Below, in pieces: positions 11,872 through 22,757 of a stretch of 64,000 nucleotides of DNA. The position numbers were made by a program, and so were the translations under genes. The notes beneath the pieces were generated by a model. That model ran no database searches and was not told the DNA's origin. It was given only the letters and a program-made list of their open reading frames with translations. The first letter of the stretch is position 1, and each line of letters starts with the position of its first letter. Source of the stretch: Topomyia yanbarensis (taxonomy: Eukaryota > Arthropoda > Insecta > Diptera > Culicidae); the NCBI RefSeq assembly GCF_030247195.1, contig NC_080671.1, positions 88,348,370-88,412,369 of the forward strand. Reading direction: 5' to 3'.

Positions 11872-12291
11872 GCATAGTGCTTTTCGCATAGGCCTGCTAA
11901 GCCAAAACAAGTCGTCTACCAACTCATTGTTCAACGTTTCGGAGGGATACATCTTTCATCTTGAGGGTGTGGACATTTAAAAATAGTTATAGTTTTCTCA
12001 TAATACAAACATTTTGCAAATTTTTTCAGGATTATAAAATAATTTACTTACCAAGCAGGATGTAATTACAAGCTTTTTTCATACACTAAAATGCAAAAAT
12101 CTATTTGCAAAGTAACGTCAGAAAAAATGGTATTGTCTTCTCAAACCTCCACAATTACATCACACATGATTGGACATTAATAAATGTTTCAGGTTATCAG
12201 AAGATTTTATCACACAACTTAGAAATGGATTGAGAAACAGCAAGAAATATGCATAGTGCTTTTCGCATAGGCCTGCTAAGCCAAAACAAGT
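11872..12291. repeat. 338-bp repeat bracketed by 41-bp direct repeats
   Basis: A perfect 41-bp direct repeat (beginning GCATAGTGCTTTTCGCATAG) lies at 11872-11912 and 12251-12291, with a 338-bp insert at 11913-12250. The insert has a diverged copy at 14040-14386 that lacks the 41-bp flanks, so the insert is a mobile or duplicated unit. A 41-bp target duplication would be unusually long for a DNA transposon. Template switching or LINE-like integration are alternatives. Just upstream, 11839-11880 forms a 15-bp stem (CACTACGCTATATTT / AAATATAGCATAGTG, one mismatch). Confidence 0.8.
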
Positions 12292-12471
12292 TTCGGCTTC
12301 ACTGTGTCTCATCGGCATAAACAGAACTTCTGCTCGGACGGGATATTACGTTTGATCAGTCGTTCGATTGAAACACAAAGTGTGTTTAGTTTTTAGGGAT
12401 TTACGTCAAGCCGACGCTAATATATTCCGACCAAAAGTTAGTGCCGGTTTCTGATGAGGCGAAGCCGTAAC
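12290..12471 (+). mobile_element. Short MITE with GTTTCGGCTTC ends, copy 1
   Basis: The left end GTTTCGGCTTC and the right end GAAGCCGTAAC form imperfect terminal inverted repeats around a 182-bp unit with internal GAAACACAAAGTGTGTTT, itself a near-palindrome. An inverted copy with the same internal sequence is at 26485-26663. Both copies lie next to A-rich blocks. It is non-coding. The target duplication was not identified. Confidence 0.7.
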
Positions 12472-12790
12472 AAATAAAATAAGTCAAATGAATGATATGA
12501 ATAAAATGTACAAAAAATAAACTGATCAGAGTGAATCCAAAGAATGACATGAATAAAATAGATTAAATGAACCCAAATGAACAAAATGAATAAAAAGAAT
12601 GCAGAATGAAATAAATAATTAAATAGCAAAAATCATATACTTGAAACTAGACAAATATTAAAAATGAAAAAAATAAACCAGACGAATAAAATCCATGAAA
12701 TGAAGAAACTGAAAAAATTTACTATTTAAAATGAAATTAAAAACCATTTTTGAATAAAGTAAATGAATAAACCGGATTGTACGAATTTGA
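12472..12790. repeat. A-rich low-complexity block
   Basis: A continuation of A-rich degenerate text (AAATGAA, GAATAAA, AAAATGA words) on the far side of the MITE. No gene. Confidence 0.8.
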
Positions 12791-14039
12791 GAACTATTGT
12801 ATCGGAAAGTTATAAATTGTTTTTGATAATCCCATCATCTGAAAAATGGCCAATGAATATGCAATCAACTTTCTAAAGTTTTCATTCTTTTTTGTTTTAA
12901 CCTTTTTGTTTTCGTTGTTCTTTTCTTAGCGGCGTCGTTTACGATTATCTGGTATTTCTACTTTATTGATGGACCTTAATTAGTTATCAGGAACCTGGAA
13001 CGTTCAATTTGTTTTGGAATTCAAAGTTGTCATTTTGGTTACATATTCCAAAAAAAAAAAAAGATTTTTCTGCAGAATACGTAAATATGCGCAATTGGAA
13101 ATAGTAAAGTAAGACAAGGTCACATATGCTTTCAAACCCCTTAAACAGAGAGCGACAGAGAAAGTATGCGATTCGTGAATCAGACAGGTAGAATTTTCAA
13201 AATTTTCATTTGCATTGATATAAATATTGTGAAGTTTCTTGGCTATGTTGATAGAACAAAAGCCGTGCATTCAGTAGATAATAATGTACTCTCTTTCCAG
13301 TCATTCTTATAGCGTGTATATTGTTTCGTTCGGAATTCTCGTTCAGGGAATATGGATAAATGAGTCCTATTCAAACCAATACTACGAAATTGAAATGGTT
13401 CAAATTTTCAGGATAAGTATTTAATTTGTTGGAAACGCAAGCGCCATTGAAAATGTCACTTGATATAAAACTGCTCTAGATGGACAGGCATGCTTGACAT
13501 TACAATTCTTAATTTTCTGCGAATAAATACGTTTCTTCGTGTTCATTTCTTGTTACACAGTAATGTGTATGACAAAAATGTAGATCAAACGTTTCAGTAC
13601 ACAGTACATCCAACGCCTCTCTACTAATTATGACTGCCATTGAAACATCAATTGAATTTTACTTAGTATAGAGCAAAAATGGACAACGATAAGTTAGGAG
13701 AAACATTGTACTTGTATCTCCCATCGAGAATGGGGTCTTTAGGAGACTTATTTTCCCGGATCTAATTCGTGGATATTTTTCAATAATATCATCACAAAAA
13801 AAATCTTACTTTTCACATGACCTATTTGAGCATATTATTCATTTAAAATTCAATTCACATACGAAAAGTTTAAATAACTCATGTGGAATGTCTCTTATAA
13901 AAATTTTCATCTTCAAACATCCATATTACCCAGTTAAATTAAATATTTTTCTAGAGAGCCATGAATTTCCTTAATTGTAGTGTATATGAAAACTCTGAAT
14001 AGAACTGAATTAAATTGGAGTTGATGTAGTTTTCGAATT
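12791..14039. other. No gene recognised
   Basis: AT-rich sequence without a supportable coding region or a repeat boundary I can define. Confidence 0.5.
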
Positions 14040-14386
14040 TTGGTCGCCTACCAACTCGTAGTTCGACGTTTTGGAGTGATACACCTTTCATCTTGAGGGT
14101 GTGAACATTTGAAAATAGTTATAGTTTTCTCATAATACAAACATTTTGAAAATTTTCTCAGGACTATAAAATAATTTACTTACCAAGCAGGATGTAATTA
14201 TAAGCTTTTTTCATACGCTAAAATGCAAAAATCTATTTACAGAGTAACGTCAGAAAAAAATGGTATTGTCTTCTCAAACCTCCACTATTACATCGTACAC
14301 ATGATTAGACATTAATAAATGTTTCAGGTTATCAGAAGATCTTTTCACACAACTTAGAAATGGATTGAGAAACAGCAAGAAATATG
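14040..14386 (+). repeat. Second copy of the 338-bp dispersed repeat
   Basis: It matches 11913-12250 over nearly its full length, starting at CGCCTACCAACTC and ending GAAACAGCAAGAAATATG, with scattered substitutions and small indels. Its flanks differ from those of the first copy, which defines the repeat ends. Non-coding. Confidence 0.85.
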
Positions 14387-15239
14387 TGATTCGTGACAGT
14401 TAGGAACACGAAGGAAGGGAGAGAGTGTGAGTGAGAGTGTGAAAGGGAGAGAAATGGAAAATGATGTTTAGTGCCGTGACCCTATTATGCGATATATTGA
14501 TTCCTTACATCCTTATTATAAATAATGTAGGTAGTATTTTTTTTCGCCATGACCAGCATAAATAACCTAAATCTTGCAAAAGAGCTAAATTTTCGCTAGG
14601 GTTTTGGGATTCAAAAATACAGTTGCTTTCGGTGATGCCGCGAGTATAATTATATGAGAAATATTTTATCTTACTACTAGGTGAATTACTTGATGATCTA
14701 TGTATTAATATTGCATCAACATTTACTTCAAGATTGAATGCAACACCTAATCCAAGGGATAAATACATGAACTCTAGAAAAAAATCACTATGAGCACATT
14801 ATTTTGTCTTTGAAATGAACTTACATAATAATTTTTGAGAAATAGTTCATTTATTATAGAGGTAATTCACAATTTTTTTTTCAATATCGAATTGAATCAC
14901 GTAGATGTGTTTTCATACCGTGATATTCAAAATCGGTTTAGTTTTGCCTCTAAAACATCAGTAAAGCAATACTCTGTATGAAAAGATCTCCTTTTTAATT
15001 AATGAAAATTAGTAAGGGGGGAATAAAAATACAAAATGTTTAATATCTCCGCCGATCGTGAACGGATTTTGACAATCTATAGCTTGTTAGAAAGGTATTT
15101 TCATAAGCTTTTTACTTCTATCTAGTTTTGGCGCGATGCGATCGCTTTGCTTAAAAGTTATTTGCTTACAATCAGTCTTGTTTTGACAAAATCACCCATA
15201 TATCAGAAAGTAAACAACATATCGAAAAACCAAAATAAT
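14387..15239. other. No gene recognised
   Basis: AT-rich sequence with a short GA-rich stretch near 14410-14455. No coding region supported. Confidence 0.5.
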
Positions 15240-15480
15240 TGTGTCAAATGGTAACGTTAGGTCTTTCATTTGAAACATAGTTTCGGTTAGATCGGTTCAG
15301 CTATTGCTGAGATAATTACATGACATTTTGTACATACATGCATACACACACACACATACAGACACTGTCTCAATTTGTCGAGCTGAATCGATCGGTATAT
15401 GAGACTCGGCCCTCCGGGCCTCGGAAGAAGTTTTCAAAGTTTGAGCGAATCCTATACACTTCTTTTGTAAGAAATGTAAA
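15240..15480 (+). repeat. ACAC-core / CGGCCCTCCGGGCC dispersed repeat, copy 3
   Basis: It contains the TCATTTGAAACATAGTTTCG block, an ACACACACACATACAG core, GTCGAGCTGAATCG, ATATGAGACTCGGCCCTCCG and a diverged tail. It is the same family as the copies at 6.4, 6.7, 55.2-56.0 and 56.9 kb, and in the same orientation. Confidence 0.8.
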
Positions 15481-15574
15481 AAGCTTTTGTTTGACGACAA
15501 GTTTGTATATTGCACCGATAGTTGCATTGCTCGGTTGAAGCCAAAGACCGACTCTTTTATTTTATCTAACTTGA

Positions 15575-15790
15575 AATTGCCAAAGCAGGAACAACAAAGT
15601 CAATCTTTGCGCCTGTTCTAGCCAATTCGCCTATTTATCCTATTCATTGCAAATTATACCGGAATGTCCAGGCACCCAAACGAGGTTGATAGTATTGTAT
15701 ATTTTAAGTTCTTCTATTTGAATTCGACATCTTATGTTGGACCGTGATTTGTCCGAGCTAAGAGTACCTTCATTGCAGCCTAACTAACGG
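15575..15790 (-). pseudogene. LINE RNase H domain fragment
   Basis: Read on the minus strand, one frame gives an ELKIYNTINLVWVPGHSGI segment followed by CNE, then stops and a degraded tail. The VWVPGHSGI-x-NE pattern is the C-terminal signature of RNase H domains in I-clade and jockey-type LINEs (W-PGH with the downstream G/C-NE). Upstream residues SSDKSRSNIRCRIQIEEL fit the helix before it. Stops and frame shifts show it is dead. There is no flanking reverse transcriptase. Confidence 0.7.
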
Positions 15791-15799
15791 AGCAGAAGT

Positions 15800-15910
15800 G
15801 GGATTACTCAAAATAAATTGTCGAAAAATCCCCGATAAACTCCGACGACATGGGTAAATTTGATTTGGCCCAGATACTTCTGGTGGGAACAGGAATTCAC
15901 TCGAGGGCAA
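15800..15910. repeat. Dispersed repeat fragment shared with 22505-22640
   Basis: Both places contain a TTGTCGAAAAATCC block and, roughly 70-100 bases later, a GGTGGGA-CAGGAAT-ACTC block with similar text between them (GGTACAAGTACT versus GGCCCAGATACTTCTGG). This indicates two old copies of one repeat in the same orientation. No coding potential. Confidence 0.5.
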
Positions 15911-16199
15911 CGCGGTGGCTGTTTTTATTTGTTGGAAAGGAAACCCGGTGGGCCTCCGGCGTCATCAGCTAACAGATACATATAAAATTATACTGAAACA
16001 CCTTCCGGCTTTTCGTGGGGTAGAATTATGTGGAATTATCATTCAAAGCTTCATTTGCCTACCACATCAATCTTGTACGACCATAACTTTTGTGGTCCAT
16101 AATTTCTATAACAACTGCGCAAAAACTCAGATCGACGCGGAATCATAGAATAAATTATATTTCGACACCACCCAGATCGAAGCTAACGAAGCCCACCCA

Positions 16200-19100
16200 A
16201 CCGCACAGTGAACCGATGTGTGACGGAACTCAGAAAAAAAAAATCGAAAGTTTTACGTTCTTTTGATCATTTAATTACCACTTATTTTAGTTTGAACAAT
16301 TTTTTTTTGATAATCAGGTTAATTTATTCTTATGAAAAAAAAATTAATTACACACGCACCTTGGCTATTTTCAAGCTTTAATTGGTAATACTGCAAGAAC
16401 TACACAACCGATTAGAACAATTTTTCGTTCATTGTAAAGAGGAATAATAGCAAAAAATTTTGCATTCACACTGTTTGTGTAAAAACGTTTCTCATTTCTT
16501 CTCCATCATGAAAATCAAATAGATAATTTATAGTTACTTGCCTTACAGTTTCCGAGATTGTTCCAAATATGAAAGCTAGAAGTAATTCAGTGAAAAATTA
16601 CTAGAAATCCATTCAAACCAATTTTTATTACTTTGACGAAAATTCGTACGAAGGCGCGCCACTATGAAACGTTAGCTTTCCCGGCTATCCCTTTTCCCAC
16701 TCGCTATACGGTAGTAGGTGTGAGAAGAAAAGGCAAACCCTCGTAAGCCATCTAATAATGTCAGGAAAAAGCAAAACATTAATAAATCAGTTTTCCGCTT
16801 GTTAAACAATCGATTAAACGTATACCTTTCACAGGCCGTCGCCCATCGTTTCGATTGAACCGGGCCGGGACCGTTCCTTGTTTCACTCTGTTGCACCTTA
16901 GGCGATACTACCGACGCGACAGTCGGAAGTCGTTTGATGCGGTTACGCAGTAATAATCGAAAAAAATAACAGAGCGACCAGTGCACCTCAAATATAAAAT
17001 TACATATAATCCACCATGCGTTTCCATTAAAACATACCTAACGGAGCAGACCGTACTCCACCAACTCCAACTGTAGCGTTGATGGTTCTGCAAACGCTAA
17101 ATCCATTTCGCTGGACTTTCCATCGATCCCTTTTCACCGGTACAAATCGATATTTTGCTTCTTCCAACGCGCGGTGTTGGCAGCGGCAGTGGTCCGAATA
17201 TTTTCGGGTCGCTTCACGTTCTATTGATTTCTGGTCGGCTTAACGGGTAGCCGGCGAGCACTTTCCCCAGAGCTTTTCCTTTTTCCGCTGGAAGCATGAT
17301 TAGACCGCACCACAGGTAGACCTTCTAAATGATGTTTGTTTTCCTTCCGTCCTTTTAGTTCTATACCTACCTAACAGTGTAGCCACCACGAAGTAGTACC
17401 TTAGTAGCGCACACTTTTCAATTTTGTGGAATGAGTTCTGGGACTTTTGTATGCAGGATGGTGAATTGGCGAATCAATGGTCGGTCGGATGTGAATAATG
17501 AACGTGAGAATGCGACGTGAATGGTACAGGCTACAGCCTGTGGGCTTGGAGTTGATTGTCTGCTGGGTAGGTACAGTCTACTTAGCAAGCCGGATTGATT
17601 TCCATTCTTCGGTGAAACGGCGCGCATTGTGATTTAATAGACTAGATGAGCTGATGAATGGTTGTAATTTGATTGAATTTCTCATTAAGCCGGCGTTCCA
17701 TTGATGCATAATCTGGAGCTTGTTTGATGAACTGACTAATCACTTCGGGGCTCGTGGAATATTTAGGTAGGGGAAATTGAATTCATACGTCACTGAGAAG
17801 GTGGGATTAATTGAGTCGATCCAATTTAGAAGGAAAATAATCCGTTCAGTTAGTGATTGCGCAATGCAAAAAAAAATATGTATGTTATTTCGCGGGATAT
17901 TAATGTCCGATAGAATCTTTAAGTTAAGCGGACGCTAGGTCATTGTAACCTCTTCTGTATTTGGAGATTTTTTTCAGAATACGGGACAACAAAATAGAAA
18001 CGAAGTATTCCACTTTCAAGCGCTCCCTGATATTCAAAGTTACTTTCGATGTACACATGACTCATATACGTTAACTAGAGTCGTTTGAAAATACGCTGTT
18101 CTTATATCGCACCCAAACGAAGTCTCACCCACTTTGCGCTGTTCGCTTTCATTCAACAGTTATTAACTACCCACTTTAAAACGGAAGCCGACCTTGGCTG
18201 GAAGAACACTCGAGGAAGAAAACAACGCAACACTTGAGCAGCAAGCCGCGACCCTGACGAACACCGGTAGGTAATGATTTCTTCCCTCTGTTGCTACTGC
18301 TGCTGCTGCTGCTGCTTCCTCCACTAACTTCGAAGCAATACCCAGAATAGCCGGTCTGAGCCGTGCCGCTCGTCTAAAGGTAAATAGGTGCTTCAGATTG
18401 CAACTTGCAAGAGCCGTGATTTATGGGCAGGCCTCTTCGAGTGAGAGTCAGGTACGAGGAAAGTCGGGAAATAAAATCATCGCAAATCTCAAAAGACCTA
18501 CCTCCTCCGAACAACGAGCAAAGAGTTGATTACGACGATGACGACGACGTCGACGACAGGAAAACAAATGCCACTTGGGCCTGCCGCAATCGACAGAGCG
18601 GACTTCACTACCTCTACCTTGGCGGGTTGCTGCTGCAGTTCACCCCGACGAGTGAAGTGCAGGAACATAAAAACTCGAGGGAGGGTAAATTGGCGAGGAA
18701 ATGGAACCGATCGGCTCAAGTGCTTATTATTGTTATTTCTTTTCCTCAGTTAAGCCGCTATTATTATCGTTACAGTAAGGGTTCTTGAGAAAGAAATGAA
18801 AAACAATAATAAGCGCTTGTTGATTGCTGGTTTGATTAGGAGAATCGACCAGATGATTGGAAAGGAAACAACTTGAAGCTTGAAGACGTTCGCCACGTGG
18901 GGACAGTGTACTAACGCCATTCAATTAGTGTTTGGCAAGGAATATTGAATTTGTGTGGGTCTACATCGGAAACGAAAAAGAAAAACGATTGCGACATTCA
19001 GTTCAAACTTACATTTCTTGGAGTTCTGAATTTACAAATGCACCTGTTCGGCGACCTTAGCTAAATGTAACGACGAAGCCAGTCCCGGTTCCTATCACAT

Positions 19101-19450
19101 ATTCTGCTTGTAGGGCATCGAAAATGCGACTATAATTCTGCTAAATTGGTTCGTTTTACTGGCAAACGTAACTCAATTTCGCCGGCCGGATTGGCAGGAA
19201 AATTTGTTTCGTAAATTATTTCTCTAGCAACGGTAGTTTATAAGATGGGTGGGAAAATTTTATTTTTTATGCCGGCTGTGCTCAATTTAATGCTCCGCTC
19301 AAAATTATCTACTCGAACGTGAACCACAACTGGAATTGGACAAACATCCCGCGTTGAGTCTAGTTTACGTTCCATGTTATGTTTCAGAGAACTGTTTTTC
19401 CTTTGCATGCTATCCGAGCGGGAAAACCATCACTTGCGTAAACATTGTCG
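16200..19450. other. Comparatively unique region; no gene model supportable
   Basis: The sequence from about 16.6 to 19.4 kb is less AT-rich and has few recognisable repeats. It includes a (CTG)n tract at about 18297-18316 and a GAC-rich stretch at about 18535-18560. A possible donor, ACCG/GTAGGTAATG, lies near 18265. It may include host promoter, 5' UTR or intron sequence. The open frames here (up to 121 codons) have no recognisable domain and overlap in several frames, so none is called. Confidence 0.4.
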
Positions 19451-19484
19451 GCAGGGGGCTGCTTCATTTGGAGGAATCATCACT

Positions 19485-19600
19485 CAGTATAGCTCCGTGC
19501 TAGTTGATCATCAGCTCTAGCAGTGTAGCATCAGAACAGAACGAATTACAAATGGAGGTGCTCGAAATAACTCGTAGGTTAGAATCTTTTATAACAAATA
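19485..19600 (+). promoter_or_regulatory. Candidate host transcription start and short first coding exon
   Basis: TCAGTA at about 19495 resembles an arthropod initiator (TCAKTY). It is followed by about 57 nt of leader-like sequence (AGCATCAGAACAGAACG) and TTACAAATGG, a good start context. The frame from the ATG at about 19552 reads MEVLEITRRLESFITNINQN and ends after 30 codons unless spliced, for example at the weak donor near 19577. Supported by composition and motif only. Confidence 0.25.
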
Positions 19601-20275
19601 TAAATCAAAATGTTGTGCTAGGTATTTTGGAACTAATAATCTAACTCCAATCAATTTCTTGTACATATTGGAGTTTCTATTCATATTTGTAATATATTGC
19701 TTCTATTTTATTACTAACACATCTAAACTTATGATTGCATGTTAACCTAGGACCCTCTAATGAAAAGCAGATACGGCAAGTTCCACCAGAAACCGTGAGA
19801 CAAGCTGCACCTGGTGTGGGTATAATACGACCGCAAAAACTTACCCTTCCTAGATGAATATTTAGCGTGCAAATTTATACGGATAGGATGTTCTAGGTTA
19901 GAAAATAGACAACATAATGGGCGTACAGTTGAGCTTATTTTCACGCTTCAACGAAGAATTATGAACCTGATGAGGAAGGATTTCCTAAGAAACTTCTAAA
20001 TTATGGCTATAGTAAGTGTTCACTCAACTCGCCATCCAGTAATATAATACCAATAAATTGTATCACCTATTCTATTGGTTTGATAACACCACCTTCAGAG
20101 TGAATGTTTAAATATTTCCAAAACATTAACGCACACTTGATTTAATTTTTCATAACAATTTGTGTTAGGTTATAGTTTTATTTTTATTATATTCATTCTA
20201 TTTAATTTCATCAAAGAAGCTTATACTCAGCATCAGCTTGATGCTCGAAATTCCCCAGTGTTTTTTTCATTTTTC

Positions 20276-20335
20276 AGTTCATACATTTTGACGGCGGTTG
20301 GGGTTGGAACCTAGCTCAGTTCCGCTTTAGGGGGA
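20276..20335 (+). repeat. Single arm of the 8.9-kb hairpin family
   Basis: CAGTTCATACATTTTGACGG, then a GCGGTTGGGGTTGGAACC segment and AGCTCAGTT match the loop and right arm of the hairpin at 8885-8965. The left arm is missing. This shows the hairpin is a dispersed element. Confidence 0.75.
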
Positions 20336-21104
20336 AGTGACATTAGTGAAGATCTGTGGGTCGTCTGCTGACAGAATACAGTGAACGCTTATTTTAGGCC
20401 GCTCAAAACTATTTCACATTCTCTTCAAACAAAAGTTCTCTGTTGTAGCTTCGGTTTGTTTTCTACACTCGATTAATTTTATCGAAACTATTTTGTTTTT
20501 TTTCATCATTTTGCTAGTTATCTTTCTATCAAATATATTTGTAAAAAATGCAATAGAGTATGTTTAAAACATTTTCTCTCTATTTACCGTGAAGTGAATT
20601 TCGAGCTGAACGACAACAAGAAAAAATATCTGGAAATGATCATTGCAATATAAATAGGAAGCAACACTCTCGATGGCCTGGTGTCCGGATTTCAAGCATC
20701 GGTCGTGGCCGGCGTCGTTAATGTTTAGAGTCAGTGAAACATGCACAGTGAGAATGATTTGATGTGCACTCGTACGAATTAACAAACAAACCGTAAGAAA
20801 ATTATTTATTCATAAACAGTACTAAGAAATGTACGGGCTACGTGATATAAATAAGAGTAGATTACCAATACTTTTATGTGTAACGAAATTTTTACCGATT
20901 TAAAAAAAATGACTCAGGAGAACTGAAGAAGATTTATTTTCTAAATTTTCAAACTTTTAGAATTTGTCAAAGCACCCACTGCATATTATTATTTTACATA
21001 AAGACGATTATGATCGAGCTGATTTTTATGTTCAACTATATTTTTACTAAAGTTTGCTGAAATATATGCTATAGGTTCACTTAATTCGATTTAGCTAAAT
21101 AGTA
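20336..21104. other. No gene recognised
   Basis: AT-rich sequence with no coding signal. Confidence 0.5.
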
Positions 21105-22041
21105 AGGGAAAATGGGGAGACTTGACCAAGCGCAAAATTCTATTTTCGGCTATGGCGTCTTATACTCGATTCTTAATTTTTTTTCAAAAATATTTTTTGC
21201 AGAAAATATTACGTGATTACTAAATTTGCATTAAATGATGTAATTTTTTATCAACTTTGTATGGACATATCTACTCGACTACTAATTACTATTACTGTAC
21301 TAATATACGATCTTAATCTTTGTGAAGCAGTGAAATGATTTTACATAAACCGGAACATTGGAATAGTTAGTACTAGAATTTGCACGACATTGAACGCAAT
21401 AACTAATGTTGGGGAGACTTATGACACCAGGATTTTATGGGGAGACGACTAAGTGGCGATGAGCTGCAGAAATATACAAAATTCCTAATATTTATTATGC
21501 TTTGGTATCTACTGTTAATGTTAATCACGCCATAAAAAATCCCACCCCAAACATAAGTCTTTATATTTTAATATTTGTAAACAAAGTTAGCAATAGTAGG
21601 ACTGATTTCGTGACGTGTGAACATGCAATGCAAGCAGTACAGTTAATTCTTAAAAAGAAATGCATTAAAAAAAATCAAGATTTATCAAATGCAACTCTTT
21701 TATATTTTTTACTGCTACCTAAGGATCTCGATAATATGGAAAAAATAATTACAGTACGTTTTATGTCATTATTTTTTGTTATGATTTTTCAAAATTCTCT
21801 TGGTCATGTCTCCCCACGCCTTGGTCAAGTCTCCCCGCAATGGGGAGACTTGACCAGAAAAAACGATCACAGAAAAACTTTTGTAACTTTTCGAAAATTA
21901 AATTAAAGAATCTGCAAAAAATCATGAAGACGCGCAATAATTTTGCGCATTATATCTGAATGACTTTTGAGGGATTGAAGGCTTGTTTAGAGATTTATGC
22001 AGTTTTAACTGAAAACCTGGTCAAGTCTCCCCATGTTCCCC
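21105..22041. mobile_element. TA-flanked inverted-repeat element (GGGGAGACTTGACC family)
   Basis: The ends are inverted repeats: AGGGAAAATGGGGAGACTTG on the left, and the reverse complement of the right end begins GGGGAACATGGGGAGACTTG. TA dinucleotides flank both ends, suggesting a Tc1/mariner-type target. The same GGGGAGACTT motif recurs inside. At 21822-21856 it forms a perfect 15-bp stem (TGGTCAAGTCTCCCC / GGGGAGACTTGACCA) with a 5-nt GCAAT loop. A 134-codon frame at 21502-21906 runs into this hairpin and has no recognisable domain, so it is not called. Confidence 0.75.
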
Positions 22042-22215
22042 TATGTTCAGAAGAATTGTAATACATGATACGAGTTATGTGTTGACTAGTACATTTTAGT
22101 ACCACCTGTGACCGCATAGAGGGCGCAACACTAACTTTTCATAAAAGATTCATCTGAACATTCCAACTCGAAAATATTTTAGTTATTTCAGTTCAAATTT
22201 CCATATATACATGCC

Positions 22216-22234
22216 TTCCCCCCCCCCCCCCCCC
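22216..22234. repeat. Poly-C tract
   Basis: About 18 consecutive C residues followed by another short C-rich run. A simple homopolymer. Confidence 0.9.
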
Positions 22235-22757
22235 TCACCCCTCACTATGCCCTATTGCGAAACTACCTACGCCCATGAAATTCAGCTATGGCTTTTGAAT
22301 AATTCATCCAAACATACCAATGTGGTAAATATGTCATGTTATTTTGGTATGCTATATGAAATATCATACCCATGGAAAACTGACTCAGACATCACTTCGT
22401 TAAAAGTTTAATAACTTCTTTCAACAAAGCCGGATTGACTAGCAGTCTTCGACAAAGTTATAGACAATTAAATTATCTTTCTTATTTTTACGTACAGTTC
22501 TCCATGTAAATTGTCGAAAAATCCTATGCAAACTTCAGGCAGGTTGGTCCGGTAGCTAGACTTGTCCGATTGGCTACAAATTTGGTACAAGTACTATTAG
22601 TGGGACCAGGAATCGACTCAGGGGTGGGCCGATAGGGGTAATTTTTTTCTTGTCACTCTAATACACACCACTGAACATAACAAATTGTAATTGATGACAT
22701 AAAATAACAAAAAATGTGGAAAATGAACGCTTCGTCATACAGAAACTTAACTGTAAT

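Noticed and set aside
12290..12471. CACTGTG inside the GTTTCGGCTTC MITE as another Transib end
   Set aside because: It is internal, has no matching nonamer at 12 or 23 nt, and no CGNCG duplication.
18423..18788. 121-codon plus frame with an acidic DDDDD stretch
   Set aside because: The acidic run comes from a GAC-rich tract; overlapping frames on both strands are equally open and no domain is recognisable.
21502..21906. 134-codon plus frame inside the TA-flanked element
   Set aside because: Runs through repeated GGGGAGACTT motifs and a hairpin; no transposase motif visible.
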